Shown here: positions 1-6,901 of the stretch, in pieces | How the letters are laid out: every line of letters begins with the position of its first letter | Numbering within the stretch: position 1 is the first letter of the stretch | NCBI GenBank assembly: GCA_023259235.1 | Contig: JAHFQQ010000079.1 | Coordinates: forward strand, 1,378 to 13,104 | Direction: 5' to 3' | Origin: Polaromonas sp. | Lineage (GTDB): Bacteria > Pseudomonadota > Gammaproteobacteria > Burkholderiales > Burkholderiaceae_C | DNA: 11,727 nucleotides | Notes under the pieces: model-generated | What the model was told of the DNA's origin: nothing | What the model saw: the letters and a program-made list of their open reading frames with translations, nothing else | Databases searched by the model: none | Program-made: the position numbers and the translations under genes

Positions 1-154
1 GAGGCACTGGTGAGCTGAGGCGCGGCACCACCAGCATCGGCTGGTAAGCCATCTGTTTTCTGTCAGTCCGCTGACGGTTATTCCCGAACTAGGGAAAGTC
101 AGGCTGGTCCTGGTCACGCCGGGCTCGACATAATCGCGCGTCTCAGGAGAACAC
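1..154. other. Leader region upstream of the substrate-binding protein gene
   Basis: No complete gene is visible here. A plus-strand frame starting at base 1 reads E-A-L-V-S and stops at 16-18, which could be the tail of an upstream gene but is too short to tell. A good Shine-Dalgarno sequence, AGGAG at 145-149, sits five bases before the ATG at 155 and fixes that start. A CATAAT at 129-134 resembles a -10 box but lacks a convincing -35 partner, so I do not call a promoter. Confidence 0.5.
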
Positions 155-1429
155 ATGATTGCATCCTCACGCCGCCCGGGTTCTGGCGCCACCCTTCTGA
201 TCGTTGCCGGCGCTTTGGTCGTGCTGGGCCTTTCGTCGATGGCCAGGGCACAGACAGCGACCGGTCCCGCGTCCGCTGCGGTGTCGGTGCCGCAAGGCCC
301 GGCCGCCAACACCCTCAAGATTGGCATTGTCGGCCCCTTTACCGGGCCTTCCGCTGATTTTGGCATTCCGTTGTTCAACGGCATCCAGCTGGCCGTGGAT
401 GAAATCAACGCGGTTGGCGGCTATCTGGGCCGCAAGCTTGAAATTGTGCGCAAGGATGACGAAGGAGATCCGGACGTGGGCCTGAAGCGCGCGCAGGAAC
501 TGGTGGCCGATAAAGTCATTGCCACCATCGGATTTTGCAATACCGGCGTGGCCGCGAAGTCGCTGGAGGTGTTCCAGATGCACAAGATGCCACTCATCGT
601 TCCGTGCGCTACCGGTACCCCGCTCACAACCAAATACCCCGGACCTGAAAGCTATATCTTCCGGACATCGGCCAAGGACGCCATTCAGGCGCCGTTTGTG
701 GTGGACGATATTCTCAAGCGCGGCTGGGACAGGGTGGCGGTATTTGCCGACACCACCGGATACGGCGAAGCGGGCTTGCAGGATGTTGAAAAGGCACTGG
801 CGGAAAAAAAGCGGAAACCTGTTTATGTGGCGCGCTTTGCCTTGGGCGTGAAAGATCTCGGCGAAGATCTGAAAGCCGCAAGAGCCGCCGGGGCCAACGT
901 GGTGTTTAGCTATACGGTAGGCCCGGAGAACGCGGTGATCGCGCGCGGCCGCCAGACGCTGAAGTGGAACGTGCCACAGGTGGGCGCCTGGCCGCTGTCG
1001 TTTCCTTTCTTCATTGACGGTGCCAGGGAAGCCGCCGAAGGCGCGTTGATGGCCCAAACCTTCATTGCCGAGCCCAGCAACGAACGGCGTGCTTCCTTCT
1101 TGACCGCGTACGCCCGCAAATTCCATATCAGTAAAATCCCCGTGCCGATGGCGGCTGCGCAAGGCTACGACGCGGTGTATATCCTGGTGTATTCGCTGTT
1201 CGGCATTCGTGATGGCAACCTCGGCGGACCGGCCATCAAGGCCGCCCTGGAGAACATCAGCCGGACTTATTACGGCGTAGTGGCCACCTACGAACGGCCC
1301 TTCAGCAAGGGCGACAAGGATGCCATCACGCAAAACATGCTGGTCATGGGCATGGTGAAAAATGGCGCCATCACCTTCGCCTACCCCGAGGATGCCAGGC
1401 GCAACCTGTTTGTACAGCGCAAGCAATAG
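155..1429 (+). CDS. ABC-type branched-chain amino-acid/amide substrate-binding protein (LivK-like, Peripla_BP_6 type)
   Basis: A 424-residue periplasmic ligand-binding protein. Residues 1-32 form a signal peptide: basic start with RR at 6-7, hydrophobic stretch at about 13-28, and an A-R-A cleavage site at 30-32. The mature protein opens with the family pattern LKIGIVGPFTGPSADFG followed by G-I-Q-L-A-V-D-E-I-N and a K-D-D-E-GDP segment, typical of type I periplasmic binding proteins that feed high-affinity branched-chain amino-acid (HAAT) transporters. Two Rossmann-like lobes span the rest (for example RVAVFADTTGYGEAG), and the length is normal for the family. The start is supported by AGGAG five bases upstream. 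No permease or ATPase gene (livH/M/G/F type) lies in the window, so it is an orphan binding protein here; partners could lie upstream of base 1 or elsewhere. The ligand cannot be told from sequence: amino acids, amides, urea or aromatic acids are all used by relatives. Confidence 0.9.
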   Translation: MIASSRRPGSGATLLIVAGALVVLGLSSMARAQTATGPASAAVSVPQGPAANTLKIGIVGPFTGPSADFGIPLFNGIQLAVDEINAVGGYLGRKLEIVRKDDEGDPDVGLKRAQELVADKVIATIGFCNTGVAAKSLEVFQMHKMPLIVPCATGTPLTTKYPGPESYIFRTSAKDAIQAPFVVDDILKRGWDRVAVFADTTGYGEAGLQDVEKALAEKKRKPVYVARFALGVKDLGEDLKAARAAGANVVFSYTVGPENAVIARGRQTLKWNVPQVGAWPLSFPFFIDGAREAAEGALMAQTFIAEPSNERRASFLTAYARKFHISKIPVPMAAAQGYDAVYILVYSLFGIRDGNLGGPAIKAALENISRTYYGVVATYERPFSKGDKDAITQNMLVMGMVKNGAITFAYPEDARRNLFVQRKQ

Positions 1430-1471
1430 CGCTTGGCCCCCGGTTCGTTTACAAACAGCGTCAGGTTCCCG

Positions 1472-1515
1472 CATACGGCACCATTAATCCGCGCATGATG
1501 GCGCGGTGCCGCATG
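1472..1515. repeat. Inverted repeat / stem-loop between two convergent genes
   Basis: CATACGGCACC at 1472-1482 pairs with GGTGCCGCATG at 1505-1515 in 10 of 11 positions. An alternative hairpin, CCGCGC (1489-1494) with GCGCGG (1501-1506), lies inside and shares two bases with the outer arm. It lies between the ends of the plus-strand binding-protein gene (stop at 1429) and the minus-strand gene ending at 1549, where a bidirectional terminator would be expected. No clear T-run follows on either strand, so a classical intrinsic terminator is unproven. Confidence 0.5.
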
Positions 1516-1548
1516 AATAAGAGGGAAATGGCGATGCCTTGAGGCCTC

Positions 1549-2103
1549 CTAGAAGTCCCCGGCCCGCAGCAGCGTCTCGCGCAGCGCCTGGGCCTTGTCG
1601 GGATCGAACGGCCCTTCCACCCGGGCCAGTACATCACCCTGCCGGTTCAGCACCAGGGCATAGACCTGATTGGTGCCAGGCAAGCCTGCCGAGCGTGCAA
1701 AAGTGGTGCGGTCAGTGAACACGGGCACCAGTCTGGCGTGCTCGGCGACGTCGGGGTAATGCTGCAGCAACTTGCTCTCAAGCACACTGCGGCCCGCATC
1801 TGTGCCCGGGTCATTGAGCACCGGCATGCGCATCCAGGCAATCGAGGTGTCATTGCGCAAATTAAGGCCCTGAATCCAGCTTTCAGCCTCGGCCTGCTGG
1901 CTGTGCTTGAAGGTAATCAGGGCCAGCGTGCGCTCGGCTGGCAGCCCCTTGGGCATGCTCATGGACTGGCGCAACTGGCTCTGCGCCATGAAGGCAGGCA
2001 AGCGGCCCATCACGCTGGACTCGTTGGGTGCCACGAACGCCAGTGCAACAGCCAGGCCAACTGCTGCCAGCCAACTGCCAACGTACCATCCATTGCTTTT
2101 CAT
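1549..2103 (-). CDS. Exported or membrane-anchored small protein of unknown function, possibly thioredoxin-like fold
   Basis: A 184-residue protein. I chose the ATG at 2103 over an in-frame ATG at 2121 because GGGGAG (2115-2110) lies six bases before it. The N-terminus is a hydrophobic export signal or anchor (residues about 6-26, rich in L, A and V), so the rest should be periplasmic. The body alternates strand- and helix-like pieces: ALITFKHSQQAEAESWIQ, then a variable stretch, LVPVFTDRTTF, and a final VYALVLNRQGDVLARVEGP followed by a helix. This order is reminiscent of thioredoxin-fold proteins such as the YtfJ group, whose last strands carry a similar 'G-x-V' turn. There is no CxxC pair, so redox activity is not supported. 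It runs convergent to the binding-protein gene and divergent from the CYTH-CHAD gene, so it is probably transcribed alone. I do not recognise a named family. Confidence 0.72.
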   Translation of the reverse strand: MKSNGWYVGSWLAAVGLAVALAFVAPNESSVMGRLPAFMAQSQLRQSMSMPKGLPAERTLALITFKHSQQAEAESWIQGLNLRNDTSIAWMRMPVLNDPGTDAGRSVLESKLLQHYPDVAEHARLVPVFTDRTTFARSAGLPGTNQVYALVLNRQGDVLARVEGPFDPDKAQALRETLLRAGDF

Positions 2104-2178
2104 GATGCGCTCCCCAGGCAAATCGGGTGCAAGAAAATCCTGCTCAAGCCTTCAAGCAAGATACATGCAAACGCGAAC

Positions 2179-2190
2179 CATTTGCAAATG
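2179..2190. promoter_or_regulatory. Perfect 12-base palindrome in the divergent intergenic region
   Basis: CATTTGCAAATG is exactly self-complementary and sits in an AT-rich island between the minus-strand gene starting at 2103 and the plus-strand gene starting at 2372. Position and symmetry fit a dimeric regulator's binding site or a promoter-proximal operator. No regulator gene is nearby, and a chance palindrome in AT-rich DNA cannot be excluded. Confidence 0.3.
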
Positions 2191-2228
2191 ATAAATTGGA
2201 ACAATGTGTTAGAGCTGTAGCGTAACGG

Positions 2229-2274
2229 TTCGTGCCGGCGAGTCGAAAACGAAATGAGCGGCCCACGGCACGAA
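2229..2274. promoter_or_regulatory. 9-base perfect inverted repeat upstream of the CYTH-CHAD gene
   Basis: TTCGTGCCG at 2229-2237 is exactly complementary to CGGCACGAA at 2266-2274, with 28 bases between. It lies about 100 bases before the start at 2372. It could be a leader stem-loop or a spaced operator. There is no T-run, so a terminator is unlikely. Function unknown. Confidence 0.35.
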
Positions 2275-2371
2275 GGGAGTAAAGTGGCTTCTCACTGGAA
2301 TGCGGCCATGTCTTTTCATCCCGCCGGTGTGGCGCAAGGCCATTTCTTGCCGGCGCCTGACACGGTGGCTT

Positions 2372-3928
2372 ATGGAAACTGAATTGAAGTTATTGCTGGA
2401 TCCGGCAGACGTTGCGGCCTTTCGCCGCCATCCGCTGTTGAAGGAGCACGCCATTGCCAGGCTGCGCCAGCAGCAGCTCACAAGCATCTATTTCGACACG
2501 CCGGACCTGTACCTCAGGCGGCATGATGCGGCATTGCGGGTGCGTGAAGCGAGCGAGCGTGGGGGCCACATTCACCATTATTGGGTCCAGACGCTCAAGG
2601 CGGGCGGCCAGGTGGTGGCGGGGCTGCACCAGCGCGAGGAGTGGGAATCGCGCGTGGAGGGCCCGCGGCCCGAGCTGGCTGCGCTGATCGCCCTGGTTGG
2701 TCCCGGCTCAAGCTGGGCCGAACTGCTGGCGACCAGGGCACTGGCGGAGCGGCTGGTGCCAATTTTCACCACCCGGGTCCGGCGCACGACCTGGCTACTG
2801 CGCCTGCCGCAGGGCGGTGAGGTCGAACTGGCGCTGGATCAGGGCGAAGTGCGGCATGGCGCGGCGCGGCTTCCCATCAGCGAGATCGAGCTTGAACTCA
2901 AGTCGGGCGATGCGGCCCGGCTTTTTGACTTCGTCCTGGCGCTGCTGGAGACCCTGCCGCTGCGGGTTTGCAACATCAGCAAGGCCGAGCGCGGCTACGC
3001 GCTGCAGGCGCCGCCGCCGCCCGCCGCAGTGGAGGCGTCGCGGCTTGACCTGCCCCCGGGGCTGACGGTGGAACAAGGCTTCCAGGCCATCATTGGCAAC
3101 TGCCTGGCTCAAGTCCAGGGCAACGAGGCTGGCGTGGCGCAAGGCGGCGACCCGGAAAGCGTGCACCAGATGCGGGTCGGGCTGCGCCGCCTGCGCTCGG
3201 CGCTCGGGCTGTTCGGCAAGGTCGCGCCTTGCCCGGCCGTGTTGCGGCAAGAGCTCGTCTGGCTGGCAAGCGAGCTGGGCGCGGCGCGCGACTGGGAAGT
3301 GTTTGCCGGCGACACGCTGGGTCAGGTGGCCGCCGCCCGGCCGGAGCAGGCGCAGTGGGCGCCCTTGCGGCAGGCGGCCTTCGACGCGGCCCGCAAAAAC
3401 CGGCAAGTGGCAGCGGCTGCCGTGGCATCAGTTCGCTATACCCGGCTGCTGCTTTGCCTCGGCGGCTGGCTGCAGGGCGCGCGCTGGCGCGACGCGCTGG
3501 CCGCGCCCGGTCAGGAGGCGCTGGCCGCGCCCCTCACCCTCTTCGCCAAGCAGGCCCTTGCACGCCGCCACCACACCCTGAAAAAACGCGCCAGACGGTT
3601 GCGCGGCGCCACGCCGCGGGCGCGCCACCAGGTGCGCATCGCCGCCAAGAACCTGCGCTATGCCGCCGGGTTTTTTCAGTCGCTTTGCCGGGCCAACCGG
3701 CTGCGGCCCTATGTTGCCGCCCTGGCCGACCTGCAAGCCGCGCTGGGCTGGCTCAACGATGCCAGCGTGGCCGACCGGCTGCTGCGCCGGCTTGGCCGAA
3801 CGCACCCCGAGTTGGCGCGCGGCACCCGCTTCGTACGGGGTTATCTGTTGGCCCGCAGCGAACGGAAAGTGCGCAAACTCGGCAAACCCTGGCAGCGCTT
3901 CGCGCAATTCAGGCCCGTACTCCGGTGA
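2372..3928 (+). CDS. CYTH-CHAD fusion protein, likely inorganic triphosphatase (YgiF-like)
   Basis: A 518-residue two-domain protein. Residues 1 to about 205 are a CYTH (triphosphate tunnel metalloenzyme) domain: the signature E-T-E-L-K starts at residue 2, followed by YFDTPDLYLRRHDAALRVRE, QTLK, FTTRVRR, VELALDQGEV, EIELELK and SKAERGY, so the charged tunnel residues appear intact. Residues about 225-510 are a CHAD domain, with VHQMRVGLRRLRSAL, LGAARDWEVF, HQVRIAAKNLRYAAGF and LQAALGWLNDASVADRLL; its conserved histidines and arginines bind polyphosphate in characterised members. E. coli YgiF has the same fusion and hydrolyses inorganic triphosphate, so the same role is the best inference. 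I chose ATG 2372 rather than the in-frame ATG at 2300 because the ExExK motif must sit at the extreme N-terminus. The 3' end overlaps the convergent CBS gene by 20 bases. Confidence 0.9.
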   Translation: METELKLLLDPADVAAFRRHPLLKEHAIARLRQQQLTSIYFDTPDLYLRRHDAALRVREASERGGHIHHYWVQTLKAGGQVVAGLHQREEWESRVEGPRPELAALIALVGPGSSWAELLATRALAERLVPIFTTRVRRTTWLLRLPQGGEVELALDQGEVRHGAARLPISEIELELKSGDAARLFDFVLALLETLPLRVCNISKAERGYALQAPPPPAAVEASRLDLPPGLTVEQGFQAIIGNCLAQVQGNEAGVAQGGDPESVHQMRVGLRRLRSALGLFGKVAPCPAVLRQELVWLASELGAARDWEVFAGDTLGQVAAARPEQAQWAPLRQAAFDAARKNRQVAAAAVASVRYTRLLLCLGGWLQGARWRDALAAPGQEALAAPLTLFAKQALARRHHTLKKRARRLRGATPRARHQVRIAAKNLRYAAGFFQSLCRANRLRPYVAALADLQAALGWLNDASVADRLLRRLGRTHPELARGTRFVRGYLLARSERKVRKLGKPWQRFAQFRPVLR

Positions 3929-4349
3929 TGTAGCGTTCGAGCTGCTCAATGATGAATTGCTGCTCGGAGATGATGTCTTTGACCAGATCGCCAATCGAGA
4001 TGAGGCCGAGCAACTTGCCGTCATCGATGACCGGCAGGTGGCGCAGCCGGTTTTGGGTCATTAGCGCCATGCATTGCTTGGTGGTGTGGTCGGGGCCCAC
4101 AAACATGACGTCCGGGCTCATGATCTCGCGCACCTGCGTCTGCGGAGAGGCACGCCCCAGGAGCACAATCTTTCTGGCGTAATCGCGCTCGGTGATGATG
4201 CCGACGATGGTCGAGCCCTCCATCACCAGCAGCGCGCCGATGTTTTTTTCTGCCATCAGCTTGAGCGCGTCAAACACTGAGGCGTCCGGAGCGACGGAGT
4301 AAACGCGATGATCGGCTTTTAACTTCAGGATGTTGGCGACGGATTTCAT
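3909..4349 (-). CDS. Protein with a tandem CBS-domain pair
   Basis: A 146-residue cytoplasmic protein made almost entirely of two CBS domains (residues about 10-65 and 75-130). The first shows VYSVAPDASVFDALKLMAEK, IGALLVMEG and IVGIITERDYARKI; the second shows IMSPDVMFVGPDHTTKQCM, LRHLPVIDDGKLLGLISIGD and a closing helix. The G-I-I-T-E-R-D and G-L-I-S-I-G-D segments are the usual nucleotide-binding ends. Stand-alone CBS pairs generally sense adenine nucleotides and regulate partner proteins; the partner is not evident here. ATG 4349 is preferred over the one at 4409: AAGG lies six bases upstream and CBS homologs begin close to this point. It is convergent with the CYTH-CHAD gene, overlapping it by 20 bases, so antisense effects at the ends are possible. 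Confidence 0.9.
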   Translation of the reverse strand: MKSVANILKLKADHRVYSVAPDASVFDALKLMAEKNIGALLVMEGSTIVGIITERDYARKIVLLGRASPQTQVREIMSPDVMFVGPDHTTKQCMALMTQNRLRHLPVIDDGKLLGLISIGDLVKDIISEQQFIIEQLERYITGVRA

Positions 4350-4684
4350 GGTTTGCCTTGCAGGAGGAAGGTTCCGCAATCGGGATGATCGTGCATACAA
4401 GTGTGCCACGCCACTTCAAGCGGGTCCATTCATTCTGCGCCCTGCGGTTCACCGGGTGAATGAAATCCTGACTGCCGCGCTCGGGGATACGGTGAGGGCT
4501 GGTGGCCCGCGTCGGGGCAACGCGCATGCACAACAACTGCTCCGGCCCCACGCTGAAATAGTCCGCCACGGCGCCGTCGTAACCAGTTGCCGTCCGGTTG
4601 CGCTCAGGCTCTGGAATAGGCTCTAAGATGACATGGCAAACTGCGGCGCCGTGCCCAGGAATCAACCCCTACGTACAAACACCC
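4350..4684. other. 335-base divergent intergenic region
   Basis: No convincing gene. Frames run through on both strands (for example plus 4330-4626 and minus 4270-4665) but show no family motif and merely extend the flanking genes. The promoters for the CBS gene (leftwards) and the methyltransferase-transporter pair (rightwards) should lie here. A short palindrome, TTCACC-G-GGTGAA at 4448-4460, overlaps a second 7-base inverted pair, TTCATTC (4429-4435) with GAATGAA (4458-4464). This is a possible operator but weak. Confidence 0.45.
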
Positions 4685-5320
4685 ATGACTTCCGCTTCTC
4701 CTTCCGCATTTCCCGACGCCGCAGACACCTGGAACCGCCGCTTTGAGGGCGATGCCTACCATTTCGGCACCGAGCCCAACGTCTGGCTGCGCGAGCATGC
4801 GGGCGTGTGGCAGAGCGGCCAGCGCGTGCTGTGCGTGGCCGACGGCGAAGGCCGCAACAGCGTCTGGCTGGCGGGCCAGGGCCTGCGGGTCGATGCGTTT
4901 GACGTGGCCAGCGTCGGCGTGGCCAAGGCGCGCCGCCTGGCCGCCGAAAAAGGTGTGTCAGTGAACTTTTCCGTCGCTGACTGCGACGCCTACGCCTGGC
5001 CGCAGGGCGCCTACGACGGCGTGGCGGCGATCTTTGTGCAGTTTGCCGACCCGGCCATGCGCGAGCGCCTGTTCGCCAACATCAAGCGCTGCCTCAAGCC
5101 CGGTGGCACGCTGCTGCTGCAGGGCTACACCCCCAAACAAATCGAATACAAGACCGGCGGGCCGCCGCAGGTGGCGCACCTCTACACCGAGGCGCTGCTG
5201 CGCGAAGCCTTTGCTGATTTTGAGCTGATCGAACTGCGCGAGTACGAGGCTGAACTGACCGAAGGCGAGCGCCATCATGGCCTATCGGCTTTGATCGGGC
5301 TGGTGGCCCGGCACCGATGA
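4685..5320 (+). CDS. Class I SAM-dependent methyltransferase
   Basis: A 211-residue enzyme predicted to transfer a methyl group from S-adenosylmethionine; the substrate is unknown. The SAM-binding motif I is VLCVADGEGRNSVWLA (residues 48-63), with the acidic residue at the end of strand 2 in VDAFDV (D73). YDGVAAIFVQF is motif IV and LKPGGTLLLQGYTP the late-motif loop. The layout resembles small TehB- or TPMT-like bacterial methyltransferases. I chose ATG 4685, since the N-terminal pattern ADTWNRRFEGDAYHFGTEPN is where this family normally begins. Upstream in-frame ATGs at 4598 and 4628 would add residues without motif character. No strong ribosome-binding site precedes any of the three, so the start is the least certain part. 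The stop overlaps the start of the next gene in ATGA, indicating translational coupling with the transporter. Confidence 0.85.
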   Translation: MTSASPSAFPDAADTWNRRFEGDAYHFGTEPNVWLREHAGVWQSGQRVLCVADGEGRNSVWLAGQGLRVDAFDVASVGVAKARRLAAEKGVSVNFSVADCDAYAWPQGAYDGVAAIFVQFADPAMRERLFANIKRCLKPGGTLLLQGYTPKQIEYKTGGPPQVAHLYTEALLREAFADFELIELREYEAELTEGERHHGLSALIGLVARHR

Positions 5321-6603
5321 CTCAGGAGCCCGCCGGGGAATATTCCGATCGTTCTGAGCCTGTCGAAGGAAGGGGCGGCCCAGCGGAACCATCGGTCTGG
5401 ATCATGCTGTTTGCGCTGACCACGGCATTCGCGCTCAGCCAGGCCTGGCGCACGGTGGCAACCATCATGGCCGCGCCGCTGCAGGCCGACTTTCACCTGA
5501 GTGCGCAGGCGCTGGGCTTGTTCGCGGGCGCGTTTCACTTCGCTTTTGGCGCCATGCAATTGTTCATGGGCATCGGCATCGACCTGCATGGCGTGCGGCG
5601 TACGGTGCTGGCGGCGTTTCCCCTGGCAATTGCCGGCTCGGCGCTGTCAGCGCTGGCCACCAGCTTCGGCGTGCTGGTGGCCGGGCAGGTGCTGATCGGC
5701 ATTGGCTGCGCCCCGGCGTTTCTGGTGTGTACCGTGTTTATCGCGCGGCATCTGCCCAGCAACCGCTTTGCTGCGATTTCGGGGCTGACGCTGGGCCTGG
5801 GCGGCATCGGCATGCTGCTCACCGGCACGCCGCTGGCCTGGCTGATCGAGGCCACGTCGTGGCGCATGGGGTTCTGGGTACTGGGCGGCTTCGCCGCGCT
5901 GGCCTGGCTGCTGATTTATGCGCTGGTGCACGAGCCCGCGCCGCCCGCGGCCGTTACCCGGGCAAGGCTGGCGCACAAAAAGGAAACCCTGGGCCAGGCC
6001 ATCGGCAAATTCGGCGCACTGTTCATGCTGCCGCATACGCTGGGCATTTTGCTGCTGGCCTCCGTGGGCTATGCCGCTTTCATTTCGCTGCGCGGCCTGT
6101 GGCTCGGGCCCATGCTGATGCAGCGCCACGGCTTTTCACTGGTGCAAAGCGGCAATGTCGCGCTGGTGATGTCGCTGGCCTCGCTGATCGGGCCGCCGCT
6201 GTTTGGCCGGTTCGACCCCGGCCCGCTGCACCGGCGCCGCTGGCTGGTCGGCTTCACGCTGCTTTTCTCGGCCTTGTTCGCGGCGTTTGCCCTGACGCAC
6301 AGCACGTTCATCGACGTGGCAAGCCCCATCATGATCGGCCTGCTGTCGGGTTATATGGTGCTGCAGTACGCCGACGTGCGCTCCGCCTACCCGGCAGCCA
6401 TCACCGGCCGCGCCATGGCGCTGTTCACCATGGCCATGTTCCTGGGCGTGGCCACCATGCAATGGTTCACCGGCATCGTGGCTTCAGTGGCGTCTTCATA
6501 CGGCGTTGAGCCGTTCACGGCCGTGCTGGCCAGCATCGCCGTGCTGCTGGCGGCGGGCGCACTGGCGTTTGCACTGCTGCCACAGCCACCGCACCAGGCC
6601 TGA
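5317..6603 (+). CDS. Major facilitator superfamily (MFS) transporter
   Basis: A 428-residue inner-membrane transporter with about 12 hydrophobic helices. The first begins near residue 26, and the loop between helices 2 and 3 carries a motif-A-like GIGIDLHGVRR (residues 85-95). A long polar central loop (EPAPPAAVTRARLAHKKET) separates the two six-helix halves, and the second half has a related basic loop (FDPGPLHRRRW). The substrate is not predictable. The start overlaps the methyltransferase stop (ATGA at 5317-5320), so the two are probably co-translated and may act in one process, for example modifying and exporting a small molecule; that link is inference. Residues 10-18 are encoded by a dispersed-repeat fragment, so the natural N-terminus may be the ATG at 5404 (M30), just before the first helix. 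Confidence 0.88.
   Translation: MTQEPAGEYSDRSEPVEGRGGPAEPSVWIMLFALTTAFALSQAWRTVATIMAAPLQADFHLSAQALGLFAGAFHFAFGAMQLFMGIGIDLHGVRRTVLAAFPLAIAGSALSALATSFGVLVAGQVLIGIGCAPAFLVCTVFIARHLPSNRFAAISGLTLGLGGIGMLLTGTPLAWLIEATSWRMGFWVLGGFAALAWLLIYALVHEPAPPAAVTRARLAHKKETLGQAIGKFGALFMLPHTLGILLLASVGYAAFISLRGLWLGPMLMQRHGFSLVQSGNVALVMSLASLIGPPLFGRFDPGPLHRRRWLVGFTLLFSALFAAFALTHSTFIDVASPIMIGLLSGYMVLQYADVRSAYPAAITGRAMALFTMAMFLGVATMQWFTGIVASVASSYGVEPFTAVLASIAVLLAAGALAFALLPQPPHQA
5351..5370. repeat. Dispersed intergenic-type repeat fragment inside the MFS gene's 5' end
   Basis: GTTCTGAGCCTGTCGAAGGA matches, from memory, a short repeat found in many copies in beta- and gammaproteobacterial genomes. When read through, the opposite strand gives the telltale F-D-R-L-R-T peptide. 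Here it falls in frame within the first 20 codons of the transporter, giving R-S-E-P-V-E-G. Only this one half is visible, and no second arm is nearby. Confidence 0.6.
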
Positions 6604-6672
6604 GGTGAATTATCGTTTTAATAGCAGCATACGCCAATTGGGTGTGGGTTAGCGGCTGTTTTACATATAAAG

Positions 6673-6718
6673 TTGCGCCGCCACCAAGCCACTACCGTGC
6701 ACCAGCCTGACGGCGCAA
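6673..6718 (-). terminator. Candidate terminator/stem-loop downstream of the CsbD-like gene
   Basis: TTGCGCCG (6673-6680) and CGGCGCAA (6711-6718) are perfect 8-base inverted arms with 30 bases between. They begin just beyond the CsbD-like stop at 6722 when read on the minus strand and are followed there by CTTTATAT, a weak T-rich tail. The long loop makes this a modest candidate. It also lies after the convergent MFS gene. Confidence 0.4.
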
Positions 6719-6721
6719 GGC

Positions 6722-6901
6722 TTATTTGGTCGCGTCCTTGACGGCTTCCTTGGCGTCGCCGTAAGTCTTCTGCGCGCCGCCAGAAATTTGCTTGCCCAGG
6801 CCCTTGATCTGCTGCTCCTTGCTGCCCACCAGCTTGCCGGCCGCCTCCTGAACTTTGCCGGCGGCTTTCCTGGTAGCGCCCTTGACTTGATCCTTGTTCA
6901 T
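6722..6901 (-). CDS. CsbD-like small stress-response protein
   Basis: A 59-residue, very hydrophilic protein rich in Lys, Ala, Gly and Gln, starting MNKDQVKGATRKAAGKVQEA and continuing with KLVGSKEQQIKGLGKQ and YGDAKEAVKDATK. This is the CsbD family pattern (Bacillus CsbD, E. coli YjbJ): abundant small cytoplasmic proteins of unknown biochemistry, induced in general stress or stationary phase. The ATG at 6901 has a strong AAGGAG (6915-6910) eight bases upstream. An in-frame ATG at 7060 would add an uncharacteristic 53-residue extension, so I reject it. It is probably monocistronic, facing the end of the MFS gene. Confidence 0.92.
   Translation of the reverse strand: MNKDQVKGATRKAAGKVQEAAGKLVGSKEQQIKGLGKQISGGAQKTYGDAKEAVKDATK

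Noticed and set aside
167..1474. 435-codon open frame on the minus strand opposite the substrate-binding protein
   Set aside because: The plus strand encodes a clear periplasmic binding protein with signal peptide and ribosome-binding site. The antisense frame has no family motifs and is a by-product of GC-rich codon use.
3229..3933. 234-codon plus-strand frame overlapping the CHAD domain
   Set aside because: Arg/Ala/Gly-rich out-of-frame translation of high-GC DNA; the CHAD motifs are in the other frame.
4270..4665. Possible small gene or gene remnant on the minus strand upstream of the CBS gene
   Set aside because: No recognisable motif and no good ribosome-binding site; it overlaps the CBS gene in another frame and part of the divergent promoter region.
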